Origin: JASFHF01 sp050123375
Lineage (GTDB): Bacteria; Pseudomonadota; Gammaproteobacteria; UBA12402
Assembly (NCBI GenBank): GCA_050123375.1
Contig: JASFHF010000027.1
Location: forward strand, 1-29,676
Length of the DNA stretch: 29,676 nt
Reading direction: 5' to 3'
Of this stretch, positions 16,372-25,101 are shown in pieces. The notes beneath the pieces were generated by a model. The model was given only the letters and a program-made list of their open reading frames with translations. It was not told where the DNA came from and ran no database searches. Positions within the stretch are counted from its first letter, which is position 1. The number at the start of each line of letters is the position of its first letter. Both the position numbers and the translations under genes were made by a program.

Positions 16372-17454
16372 GTGCTGCATTTAATTTTAAGTATGTTAAT
16401 TACATTTTGCTTCACTATCTGTGTGATTGTTTATGCAAGACCAGTTGCGGCGCATGTAGGTTTGGTTGATTTGCCGAATGATAGAAAAAATCACGAGGGA
16501 AATATTCCTTTAATTGGCGGTTTGGCTATGATATTTGGTATTGTTGTTGGGATTTTAATGCTTGATATTTCTTTGGCGCCTTACCGGGTTTTGTTGGTTG
16601 CGGTTGCTGTCATGACTTTTTTTAGTATGCTGGATGATTTACATGAATTGTCTCATAAAAAAAGATTTATTATTCAGTGTTTTGTTGCTTTTGTGATGGT
16701 GTATTTTGGACATCTTTTGATTTTCGATTTGGGTAATTTTTTATTTTGGCGTGACATTATTTTAGGTTCTCTAAATTTACCATTTACTATCATTGCAATC
16801 ATTGCGATGATTAATGCAATGAATATGCTGGACGGTTTAGATGGACTTATGGGTTCGGTTGCTTTATCACAATTTATTTTGTTGACAATTTTAGCCTGGC
16901 ATGTTGGGAGATCGAATGATGCTTATTTTATCTTAATAATTATAAGCGCTCTTCTAGCATTTTTATGTTTTAATTTTCCATATAAAAAACAAATCAAATC
17001 GAAAATTTTTATGGGCGATGTTGGCAGTGCGTCGTTGGGGATTTTAATTTCCTGGTTTTTAATTAGCTTATCACAGCCGCCGGTTAAAGCGGCTAATCCG
17101 GTCGTGTTTTTATGGGTTATGGCAATACCTTGTTTTGATTTGGTAAGCGTAATGTTGCGGCGATTATACAATAGAAAGTCTCCATTTAAAGCAGATCATG
17201 AACATCTGCATCATTTGCTTAAAAAATCGGGCTTAAGTAATTTGACTACGGTAATTGTTATTTTGATAATTTCTCTATTATTCGGTTTAGCGGGAATCAG
17301 TATGAGTTTTGCGCATGTGTCTGAAAGTGTTATGTTCGTAACTTTGCTTGGATGTTTTCTTGGATATATGTTTGTGGTCAATTATCGGAATTTATTGCCG
17401 CATACGATAAGATATTTTACACAATCAGAAAAACGATTGCAGGAAGAAAGCTAA
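16372..17454 (+). CDS. WecA-like undecaprenyl-phosphate HexNAc-1-phosphate transferase
   Basis: Integral membrane enzyme of the MraY/WecA family that transfers an N-acetylhexosamine-1-phosphate from a UDP-sugar to undecaprenyl phosphate. It is 360 residues with about ten or eleven hydrophobic segments. Motifs in order: VDLPNDRKNHEGNIPLIGG, the metal-binding Asp pair SMLDDLHEL, NAMNMLDGLDGLMG, IFMGDVGSASLG and the His-rich loop ADHEHLHHLL. These are diagnostic. Translation starts at GTG 16372, with AAGGAT about nine bases upstream. It is the last gene of the long + operon. The operon's first gene encodes a second, unrelated priming enzyme, so either two glycans are primed or one enzyme is redundant. 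Confidence 0.88.
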   Translation: MLHLILSMLITFCFTICVIVYARPVAAHVGLVDLPNDRKNHEGNIPLIGGLAMIFGIVVGILMLDISLAPYRVLLVAVAVMTFFSMLDDLHELSHKKRFIIQCFVAFVMVYFGHLLIFDLGNFLFWRDIILGSLNLPFTIIAIIAMINAMNMLDGLDGLMGSVALSQFILLTILAWHVGRSNDAYFILIIISALLAFLCFNFPYKKQIKSKIFMGDVGSASLGILISWFLISLSQPPVKAANPVVFLWVMAIPCFDLVSVMLRRLYNRKSPFKADHEHLHHLLKKSGLSNLTTVIVILIISLLFGLAGISMSFAHVSESVMFVTLLGCFLGYMFVVNYRNLLPHTIRYFTQSEKRLQEES

Positions 17455-17629
17455 ATTTATTTATTCAAGTAAGTGTAAAAGACATAACTTGATTGGCAGA
17501 TCAAACTTGGATTTGATATCAAATATCCTACAAAAAAATAATCCATTTACTTGCTTTAAAATTTTATTTTTTGGCGTATTATGATTGTTCATAAAACTTT
17601 AAGATCACGATGATCTATCTTGTTTTATT

Positions 17630-17653
17630 TGATTCAAAATCTGATTCAAAATC
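17630..17653 (+). repeat. Tandem 12-bp direct duplication
   Basis: TGATTCAAAATC occurs twice back to back (17630-17641 and 17642-17653). It lies in the 462-bp non-coding gap 17455-17916, which also holds a 14-bp palindrome ATTTGATATCAAAT (17511-17524) and a six-pair stem AGATCA/TGATCT (17602-17616). No gene is supported in this gap. Confidence 0.6.
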
Positions 17654-17757
17654 ACGAGCACTGAGGCTCAAGTTTTATAACTTTATTAAAGTTAAGAATA
17701 TGTTGAATGTGACTTTTGTCTTTGTAGGGGGGCAAAAATTTATTGTATCTATAAATA

Positions 17758-17840
17758 TTGTCATCCCGCGGTTTGACCGCGGGATCCAGAAAATAAAGAA
17801 ATTCAGCGCTGGATTCCGCGGTCAAGCCGCGGGATGACAA
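17758..17840. repeat. Dispersed palindromic element, CATCCCGCGG type
   Basis: Two 32-base arms (17758-17789 and 17809-17840) pair with two mismatches across a 19-base loop. Each arm begins or ends with TTGTCATCCCGCGG or its complement, and each is itself a near-perfect palindrome (ATCCCGCGGT-TTG-ACCGCGGGAT). The GC-rich element stands out in an AT-rich gap. From memory, very similar sequence recurs in genomes of several intracellular or host-associated proteobacteria. It sits 77 bases upstream of the RHS gene and could also act as a transcription barrier. Confidence 0.75.
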
Positions 17841-17916
17841 TAAGGTAAAAATAATTCGTTTAAAAAAGATTCCCCTTGCAAAGGACTTTTGTATTTAATA
17901 AAAGGAACAATGTATT

Positions 17917-20900
17917 ATGCGATTTCGAATAAAATATGGTAATAGGTTTAGTAACAAGTTATTTAAAGATCTGATCAAGTTTCTGATAGCAATTTCATTT
18001 TGTTGTATGGGTGTATGTTTTGCTAGTTCACAGCTTTTGCCTTCGTTGACAGAAGTGTCTCATGTGCAAGAAAATCATAAAAATAAAACGACAGATATTT
18101 TAAGTGCGAAATTAGACAATAAATTAAATAATAAATTTTTATCAAACTCTATGCAGGTTTCTGATAAAAAAAACGCAGAAGAAGTCGGAAGTTTATCAGG
18201 AAAACTGGAAGTAAATGAAGCAGGAGCAGCGGTTTATAATGTTCCGATAAACGTCCCGCCAGGCACTGCAGGAATGACTCCAAAGCTTTCGATAACTTAT
18301 AGCAGCAATCAAAAAAATGGTTTGCTTGGAATGGGTTTTTCGCTGGAAGGCTTAACCTCAATAGTTCGAGCGCCGCAAAATAAAGCGCAAAACGGTCAAA
18401 TTCACGGAGTAGATTTTACCGATGCAGATAAGTTTTCTTTAGGAGGCCAGCAATTAGTAGCGATAAAAGGAGATTACGGCCAGGATCAAACTGAATACCG
18501 AACATACATAGATAGCCAATCAAAAATAATATCGTACGGAAGACAAGGAAATGGTCCACAAAGTTTTAAGGTTTGGACTAAGGGAGGCCAAATAGCGGAA
18601 TACGGAGTAAGTGAAGACTCAAGACTAAAAGCGTACATAGAAGATCCGCAAGGAAAAGTATTAGATGACCAAACGGTAAAGCAATGGACTTTAAATAAAA
18701 TCGAAGACACTGCAGGAAATTATTTACAAGTACATTATTTTAAAGATGAAGCAAACGGGATTTTTTATCCGACGGAAATAGACTATAGCGGAAACGATGC
18801 AGCAGGAATCAAGCCGTATAACAAAGTAGAATTTGTTTATGCAGATCGGCCGGATGCAAGAACGTTATATCATGCAGGCTCGAAAAGTGTTTTAAACAAA
18901 AGACTAAGTGAAGTCAAAGTATATTCAGGAGATCAATCAGGAAATTATCAATTAGTATATGACTATCAATTAAATTATGAAATCAGCCCAAACACATATA
19001 GATCAAGATTAACGAGTATTAAATTAAGTGACGCGAACGGAAACTATTATCCGGCAACAAAATTCAATTGGCAAACTAATGATGGGGGGTGGGAAAGGGC
19101 ATCGCAGTATGCGCCGCCAGTGGAGATAGCATCACAAATAACCAAATGTGGTTTAGATGCGGGGGTAAGGTTTGTTGATTTAAATGGTAATGGGTTGTTG
19201 GATATAGTAAAGAGCGCAGGATGGACGGGAGGGCCTTGGCCGAAATATGGTGCCTGGATTAATGCTGGCAATGGTTGGAAAAATGTATCAAATAAATATA
19301 AATTACCAGTAGAAATTACGGATTTTAATGCCCGGGATGGTTCAGTAGATGCAGGTGTTAGGTTTATTGATTTAGATGGCAATGGTATTTTGGATGTTGT
19401 CAAATTAGCAAGTTGGACACGAGATCCATCACCTAAGGATGGTGCTTGGATAAATACAGGAGATGGCTGGGAAAATGTGTCAAGTAAATATAAACTGCCA
19501 GTAGAGATAACGTCACAAATAACCATATGGGGTTTAGATGCAGGGGTAAGATTTATAGACTTAAATGGTAATGGATTACTGGATATAGTGAAAGGTGCGG
19601 GATGGACGGGAGGTTCTTGGCCGAAATATGGTGCTTGGATGAATGCGTATAATGGTTGGGATAATGTAACAGACAAGTATTCACCACCAGTAGAAATAAC
19701 CGCATCTTTGGGTCAATTTGGATTAGATGCAGGGGTAAGGTTTGTTGATTTAAATGGTAATGGGTTGTTGGATATAGTAAAGAGCGCAGGATGGACGAAA
19801 GAGCCAAAATATGGTGCTTGGATAAATACGGGCAGTAGTTGGAAAAATGTATCAGATAAATATAAATTACCAGTGGAAATTACGGATCATAATACTCCGG
19901 ATGGTTCAGTAGATGCAGGTGTTAGGTTTATTGATTTAAATGGCAATGGTATCCAGGATGTTGTTAAGTTAGCAAGTTGGACAGGAGATCCGTCACCTAA
20001 AGAAGGTGCTTGGATAAATATGGGTACTGGTTGGAAAGATGTATCAAAAGAATATACCCCGCCTGTGGAGATAGCATCACAAATAACCAAATGTGGTTTA
20101 GATGCGGGTGTTAGATTTGTTGATTTAAATGGTAGTGGATTGTTGGATATAATAAAGAGTGCAGGATGGACGGGAGGTCCTTGGCCGAAGTATGGTGCGT
20201 GGGTAAATACGGGCAGTGGTTGGAAAAATGTATCCGATAAATATAAATTACCAGTGGAAATTACGGATCATAATACTCCAGATGGCTCAGTAGATGCGGG
20301 TGTTAGATTTGTTGATTTAAATGGCAATGGTATTTTGGATGTTGTCAAATTAGCAAGTTGGACAGGAGATCCATCACCTAAAGAAGGTGCCTGGCTAAAC
20401 AAAGCCAAAAAACGTCCTGACATGTTAATCGGAATAACGAACGGTTTAGGAGAAAAGACTTCGATAGATTATGAACCGTTATCAGGAACATATGTAAAGG
20501 TATACGATCAAGAGAAAGATGCGGAAGGTAAATTAATCAGCCAATATCCTAATCCGCAAGTTGATGCACCGATGTATGTTGTATATCAGACATCAAGTGA
20601 TGCTGCGATAAGTGATCCAAAAACATTATCTAAATTAGCCAGGGAAAACGAAAATTATTCAAAAGATTATTCAAAGAATCATTCCCCGCAAAGCAAATAC
20701 TCAACGGTACCAAGTTATGAGGATACAAGTCAGCACATAACCACGTATCGTTATACCGGAGCGCGAGTAAATAAACTGGGCTGGGGCTTTTTAGGATTTC
20801 ATCAGGTAAGTATCAAAGATGAATCTACAGGAATAACCAAGACGACTACGTATAGTCAAGACGCAGATAAACATTTACAAAGTCAGGTATTGTCGACGTT

Positions 20901-23900
20901 GACGCAAACAGCAACAGGAAAAGCGTTAACAGATAATAATTTAACGTGGGAAGTAAAACAGTACGGAGACGGAAGTTTAAATCATACTTATTATTTGCCT
21001 TATGCTTCTAAAGTAGTGGAACATCACTATGCGCTAAGTGACGGTTCATTAACCAGTACGAAAACTACAACAACGCAGTTAGATGATTACGGAAATGCAA
21101 TAGATATAGATGAAATCATAAGCGGAGCGACAGGAGCTTATGAAACACATACGCAAAACACCTATAAAAATGATGCGGACAAATGGTATTTAGGAGAATT
21201 ATTAAAAACAATAGTAACGAAGAGCAGTCCAAATAATGATGCAGTAACACGAACCTCAATTTTTGCTTATGATGATGCAAACGGAATGTTAACCCAAACA
21301 ACAGTAGAACCGGATGATGAAAATTATACATTGACAAAAGATTTCGAGCGAGACCATTTTGGAAATCTTATAAAGACGACGATTACAGGCAAAGGCATAG
21401 AAACAAGAAGTAACAGTGTAACGTATGATGCGGAAGGAAGATTTGTTTTAACGAAGACCAATGCCTTAGGACAAACGGCAAGTCAAACCATAGATGAAAG
21501 ATTCGGGGAACCATTAACAATAACAGATTTAAACGGATTAGTTACGAAATATGAATACGATGGATTTGGCAGGAAGACAAAAGTAACGAACCCGGATGGA
21601 ACAGTAACGACGCAAGTTTACAATTGGTGTAATCATGAAGTAAGTAGAATAAATGAGATAAATGAAATAAATGAAATAAATAAAATAAATAAAAATGAAG
21701 AAATTAATGGAAAAATTAATGGAAAAACAAATTATCTAAAACTGCAATCGGGCGATTACAAAAATCCTAAGATTGCGATAGTAGGACAAGGGATGGAAGA
21801 CCAGCCGATCAAAGCGGTATATTCTATTACGACCCATGCTACAGGCGGCACGACCGATATAATGTACTACGATCAATTAGGCAGAGATACAGCATCAACC
21901 ACCCAAGGCTTTGACGGACGAACGATTTGGAAAGACACATTTTATGATGATCTGGGCAGGGTAATTCAACAATCGGTACCGTATTTTGGAGATAGTTTTT
22001 CTAGTCTTTCAAAAACTAAAACAAAAAATGCAAAAAAAATAAAGATGTCTTATGGAGAAATCATCGGAGACCAAGCATATTATACTAGATTCAAATATGA
22101 TGTTTTAGGCCGAGTAATAGAAACCACCAATCCAGATGACAGTGTAATAACAGTAAATTACGATGGCTTAACCACAACGACAATCAACCCGCTCAAACAG
22201 CAAGTAATTAAACAAGCTAATGTAACCGGCAAGATAATAAAAGCGATAGACAATAACGGAGGTCAAACGAGTTACAAATATGATTCTTATGGAAATTTGG
22301 TTTGGATGTATGAAGGCAAAGGTACAGCCTCAACGATCACCTATGACAAATTAGGCAGAAAGATCGCGATGCATGATCCGGACAAAGGAAACTGGAGTTA
22401 TAAATATGATGTGTTAGGAGAACTAATATCCCAAACTGATGCAAATGGAAATACAACGACATTCAAATATGACAAACTAGGCAGAATGACAAGCCGAACC
22501 GATAAAGGAGGTACCAGCACCTGGATTTATGGTACAAACAAGAATGCGCATAACGTTGGAAAATTAATTGAGGTTAGAGGAATAAGTAATGACGGTAAAA
22601 ATCCTACGGCAATTCAGTTAATCAAAGCAGCTAAAGACGGTATAGGAAATTATACCAGAACGATAATTTATAATAGTTTATCATTACCGGAATATGTAAC
22701 AATAAGCATTAATAACAATACTTATACGACTACGACCGCCATAGGTTATGACCGATTGGGTCGATTATTAACAACGGTGTATCCAGGAAATGTAAAAGTA
22801 AAGAATGATTACAATGAATTAGGATATTTAGAAAAGAAAGAAAATGCAGATACGGGACAAATATATTGGCAAGCCAATGCGATGGATGCAGCAGGTCATG
22901 TTATTTCAGAGACGCATAGTAATGGTTTGATCACGACGAGGACATATGATCCGAGGACAGGATTTTTATTAAATATTCAAACCAAATTAAGTCAAGCCTT
23001 AGAGTTACAAAAAAAACTACTGCCTGGAATTACAAAGATAAAAAAAGTAAATCAAAAAACTGAAAAAGACAATAAAACAAATAAAACAAAAGAACCAATA
23101 CAAACTCAAGCAAACGATGCAACTATAGTCCAAAACTTACAATATAGTTACGATTCACTGGGAAATGTGCAAACCAGAGATAATAATGTAACCGCAACCG
23201 CAGAAAATTTTAATTATGATAACTTAAATCGTTTAACTGCATGGAATGCAAACGGCAAAACTCAAGCAACTTACAAATATGATGCATTTGGAAATATTAT
23301 TTACAAATCAGATGTAGGTACATATACGTATGGTGAGGGAACAAATGGAGCGCCGCATGCAGTAACCAGCATCAAATCAATAGACGGAAAGACTTATCAT
23401 TATAAATATGACAAAAATGGAAATCAAATTTCAGGTCAGGTAAAAGATGTAAACCGCACAATAACATATACCAGTTATGACAAACCAAACCAACTTACAG
23501 ATGAAACCCACAATACAACGACAAATTATGTATACGGTCCAGACCGTACCCGTTTTGCGCGTTTATATAAATCAGGAAATATAACCACAGACACATATTT
23601 TTTAGGAAATTATCAATTAGAAGTGCACAATGATAATGGAAAAATAACGATATCCAAGAAATACTATGTATCGCCGGATACCTTATATATAAACAAAACA
23701 GACGGATCAGGAAAGATTTTAAGTAAAGAAACATATACCCTATTAAAAGATAACTTAGGCTCATTAACCGTAATAACCACAAGTAATGCAGATGTATTAC
23801 AGAGATTTAGTTATGATCCTTATGGAAAGCAAACACAGATCGAAGGCAAACATCTGGATAATCCAATAACCCATGAAGGATTTACTGGTCATGAAAATAT

Positions 23901-25092
23901 CGAAGGAATGAATTTAATCCACACCAATGGAAGATTATATGATCCAATTTTAGGAAGATTTTTAAGCGCAGATCCGAATGTACAAGATCCTACGAACTCA
24001 CAAAGCTTAAACAGATATAGTTATTGCTTAAACAACCCATTAGCGTATACAGATCCGACAGGATTTTTTTCGTTTAAACATTTGTTTCATGATATAGGTA
24101 AAGCGATTCATGATATATTTAAAAATCAATTTGTGAGGATGGCGTTATCAATAATAATAGGATCTATTCCAGGAGTTAACTGGATTGGAATTGCATTATA
24201 TGAAGCGATGTTTAATATGGTAATGGCAACAGCGTATGGAGCAAGTACCCATGATGTTTTTCGAACGGGACTGATAACATTTGCGACGGCGGTGATATGG
24301 AATGAAGTGGGGGATTTTTTGGGAGAGAATCCAAATATACCCGGAAAAGGAGAAGCGCCGTATTTAGAAAAAGTAGCAGTGCATGGATTAGTGGGAGGAG
24401 GGATTCAAGCGGCAGAAGGAGGAAGTTTTAAAGATGGATTTTTATCGGCTGCGACGGCAGAAGCCTTGCCGATTGGATCAATAGGTGGTAAAGATGCAGA
24501 ATTGAAGCCGAGGATAATAGCAGAAAGGACAGCGGCCGCGTCGCTAGTAGGAGGAACCGTGGCAGCAGCGACAGGAGGAAATTTTGTAAGTGGTGCAAAG
24601 ACTGCTGCTTTTGCAGAGTTGTTTAATGATTTAAATCATCTTGGAGCGGATAAATATAAGCAATATAAAACTGAACAAGCGTTAAAAACGGCAATGGGTC
24701 CAAATAGTGTGGTAATTGGTGAACGGCCTCTAGATGGAGCGGATGATATGTATAGTAATAATTGGTCACACAAGCATCATTTAGATTATGCACATATGAA
24801 TGTTTTTTGGACGGATTCTGCAGATTCTGAAGGCAATTTTGAGCTTTATAATGTAGGTTTCTTTGATAATCAAGGAGTGATTTCAGATCCTGTTTTAGCC
24901 AGAAATCCTGAAAATATAAATAAATATAGATTTGGTTCAATTTATCATAATGTTTCAGCGACGTATAATTCTGGGGTTATGTATCAGGCAACACATCCAG
25001 CTGGTTTTTCGCCTAATAATTGGACTCTTTTACATAATTGTCAGGATTATGCGCCAGCTGTATTTAAAAATTTGAATTTAGAGTCTTATTAG
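17917..25092 (+). CDS. Giant secreted SpvB-TcC-RHS/YD-repeat toxin-like protein
   Basis: A 2391-residue single-chain protein. In order: Sec signal peptide (hydrophobic core about 20-35, probable cleavage after CFA); SpvB-type domain from about 90 (GSLSGKLEVNEAGAAVYNVP, PPGTAGMTPKLSITYSS); seven calcium-loop repeats (about 412-828, DLNGNGLLD); a TcdB-middle-like region from 835 (LIGITNGLGEKTSIDYEP); YD repeats (about 1220-1990, for example YDGFGRKTKVTNPDGT); RHS core GRLYDPILGRFLSADP at 2005 to DPTG at 2046; then a 345-residue C-terminal region. That region has an Ala/Gly-rich pretoxin stretch and ends in HNCQDYA (Cys2375) preceded by His residues at 2287, 2288 and 2293. In known relatives the YD shell encapsulates the C-terminal toxin. 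AGGA ten bases upstream supports the ATG. The coding strand is purine/A-rich, unlike the T-rich polysaccharide genes. The toxin activity is inferred, not shown. Confidence 0.88.
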   Translation: MRFRIKYGNRFSNKLFKDLIKFLIAISFCCMGVCFASSQLLPSLTEVSHVQENHKNKTTDILSAKLDNKLNNKFLSNSMQVSDKKNAEEVGSLSGKLEVNEAGAAVYNVPINVPPGTAGMTPKLSITYSSNQKNGLLGMGFSLEGLTSIVRAPQNKAQNGQIHGVDFTDADKFSLGGQQLVAIKGDYGQDQTEYRTYIDSQSKIISYGRQGNGPQSFKVWTKGGQIAEYGVSEDSRLKAYIEDPQGKVLDDQTVKQWTLNKIEDTAGNYLQVHYFKDEANGIFYPTEIDYSGNDAAGIKPYNKVEFVYADRPDARTLYHAGSKSVLNKRLSEVKVYSGDQSGNYQLVYDYQLNYEISPNTYRSRLTSIKLSDANGNYYPATKFNWQTNDGGWERASQYAPPVEIASQITKCGLDAGVRFVDLNGNGLLDIVKSAGWTGGPWPKYGAWINAGNGWKNVSNKYKLPVEITDFNARDGSVDAGVRFIDLDGNGILDVVKLASWTRDPSPKDGAWINTGDGWENVSSKYKLPVEITSQITIWGLDAGVRFIDLNGNGLLDIVKGAGWTGGSWPKYGAWMNAYNGWDNVTDKYSPPVEITASLGQFGLDAGVRFVDLNGNGLLDIVKSAGWTKEPKYGAWINTGSSWKNVSDKYKLPVEITDHNTPDGSVDAGVRFIDLNGNGIQDVVKLASWTGDPSPKEGAWINMGTGWKDVSKEYTPPVEIASQITKCGLDAGVRFVDLNGSGLLDIIKSAGWTGGPWPKYGAWVNTGSGWKNVSDKYKLPVEITDHNTPDGSVDAGVRFVDLNGNGILDVVKLASWTGDPSPKEGAWLNKAKKRPDMLIGITNGLGEKTSIDYEPLSGTYVKVYDQEKDAEGKLISQYPNPQVDAPMYVVYQTSSDAAISDPKTLSKLARENENYSKDYSKNHSPQSKYSTVPSYEDTSQHITTYRYTGARVNKLGWGFLGFHQVSIKDESTGITKTTTYSQDADKHLQSQVLSTLTQTATGKALTDNNLTWEVKQYGDGSLNHTYYLPYASKVVEHHYALSDGSLTSTKTTTTQLDDYGNAIDIDEIISGATGAYETHTQNTYKNDADKWYLGELLKTIVTKSSPNNDAVTRTSIFAYDDANGMLTQTTVEPDDENYTLTKDFERDHFGNLIKTTITGKGIETRSNSVTYDAEGRFVLTKTNALGQTASQTIDERFGEPLTITDLNGLVTKYEYDGFGRKTKVTNPDGTVTTQVYNWCNHEVSRINEINEINEINKINKNEEINGKINGKTNYLKLQSGDYKNPKIAIVGQGMEDQPIKAVYSITTHATGGTTDIMYYDQLGRDTASTTQGFDGRTIWKDTFYDDLGRVIQQSVPYFGDSFSSLSKTKTKNAKKIKMSYGEIIGDQAYYTRFKYDVLGRVIETTNPDDSVITVNYDGLTTTTINPLKQQVIKQANVTGKIIKAIDNNGGQTSYKYDSYGNLVWMYEGKGTASTITYDKLGRKIAMHDPDKGNWSYKYDVLGELISQTDANGNTTTFKYDKLGRMTSRTDKGGTSTWIYGTNKNAHNVGKLIEVRGISNDGKNPTAIQLIKAAKDGIGNYTRTIIYNSLSLPEYVTISINNNTYTTTTAIGYDRLGRLLTTVYPGNVKVKNDYNELGYLEKKENADTGQIYWQANAMDAAGHVISETHSNGLITTRTYDPRTGFLLNIQTKLSQALELQKKLLPGITKIKKVNQKTEKDNKTNKTKEPIQTQANDATIVQNLQYSYDSLGNVQTRDNNVTATAENFNYDNLNRLTAWNANGKTQATYKYDAFGNIIYKSDVGTYTYGEGTNGAPHAVTSIKSIDGKTYHYKYDKNGNQISGQVKDVNRTITYTSYDKPNQLTDETHNTTTNYVYGPDRTRFARLYKSGNITTDTYFLGNYQLEVHNDNGKITISKKYYVSPDTLYINKTDGSGKILSKETYTLLKDNLGSLTVITTSNADVLQRFSYDPYGKQTQIEGKHLDNPITHEGFTGHENIEGMNLIHTNGRLYDPILGRFLSADPNVQDPTNSQSLNRYSYCLNNPLAYTDPTGFFSFKHLFHDIGKAIHDIFKNQFVRMALSIIIGSIPGVNWIGIALYEAMFNMVMATAYGASTHDVFRTGLITFATAVIWNEVGDFLGENPNIPGKGEAPYLEKVAVHGLVGGGIQAAEGGSFKDGFLSAATAEALPIGSIGGKDAELKPRIIAERTAAASLVGGTVAAATGGNFVSGAKTAAFAELFNDLNHLGADKYKQYKTEQALKTAMGPNSVVIGERPLDGADDMYSNNWSHKHHLDYAHMNVFWTDSADSEGNFELYNVGFFDNQGVISDPVLARNPENINKYRFGSIYHNVSATYNSGVMYQATHPAGFSPNNWTLLHNCQDYAPAVFKNLNLESY
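19150..20400 (+). repeat. Seven in-frame tandem repeats of 186-192 bp (two alternating types)
   Basis: The conserved DAGVRF begins at 19156, 19348, 19537, 19726, 19912, 20101 and 20293, so the period is 192, 189, 189, 186, 189 and 192 bases. Two unit types occur in the order A-B-A-A-B-A-B. A reads GLDAGVRFVDLNGNGLLDIV then SAGWTGGPWPKYGAW. B reads SVDAGVRFIDLNGNGILDVV then LASWTGDPSPKEGAW. Each ends with KLPVEIT or PPVEI. DxNGNGxxD resembles the calcium loops of FG-GAP/VCBS beta-propeller blades. The third A unit lacks two residues (WTKEPKYG). Confidence 0.88.
21649..21732 (+). repeat. In-frame 9-bp microsatellite (Ile-Asn-Glu) and 12-bp repeat
   Basis: Within the YD-repeat region, ATAAATGAA-like 9-mers occur five times in a row, encoding INE-INE-INE-INK-INK. 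Two copies of a 12-mer encoding INGK (ATTAATGGAAAA) follow shortly after. The run spans about residues 1245-1272. Unit lengths are multiples of three, so slippage would change length without breaking the frame. It probably encodes a flexible loop inserted between shell strands. Confidence 0.7.
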
Positions 25093-25101
25093 GAGATTAT
25101 A

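Noticed and set aside
17610..17837. 75-codon open frame ahead of the RHS gene
   Set aside because: It crosses the tandem 12-bp duplication and the CATCCCGCGG palindrome, which encode nothing recognisable; treated as chance.
19047..19676. 209-codon open frame on the minus strand
   Set aside because: It lies opposite the tandem repeat array of the RHS gene. Its length comes from the periodic sequence, and it has no family resemblance and no supported start.
19150..20400. Possible CRISPR array because of regular spacing of repeats
   Set aside because: Period of about 190 bp, no short identical repeats with unique spacers, and the units are in-frame protein repeats within one long gene.
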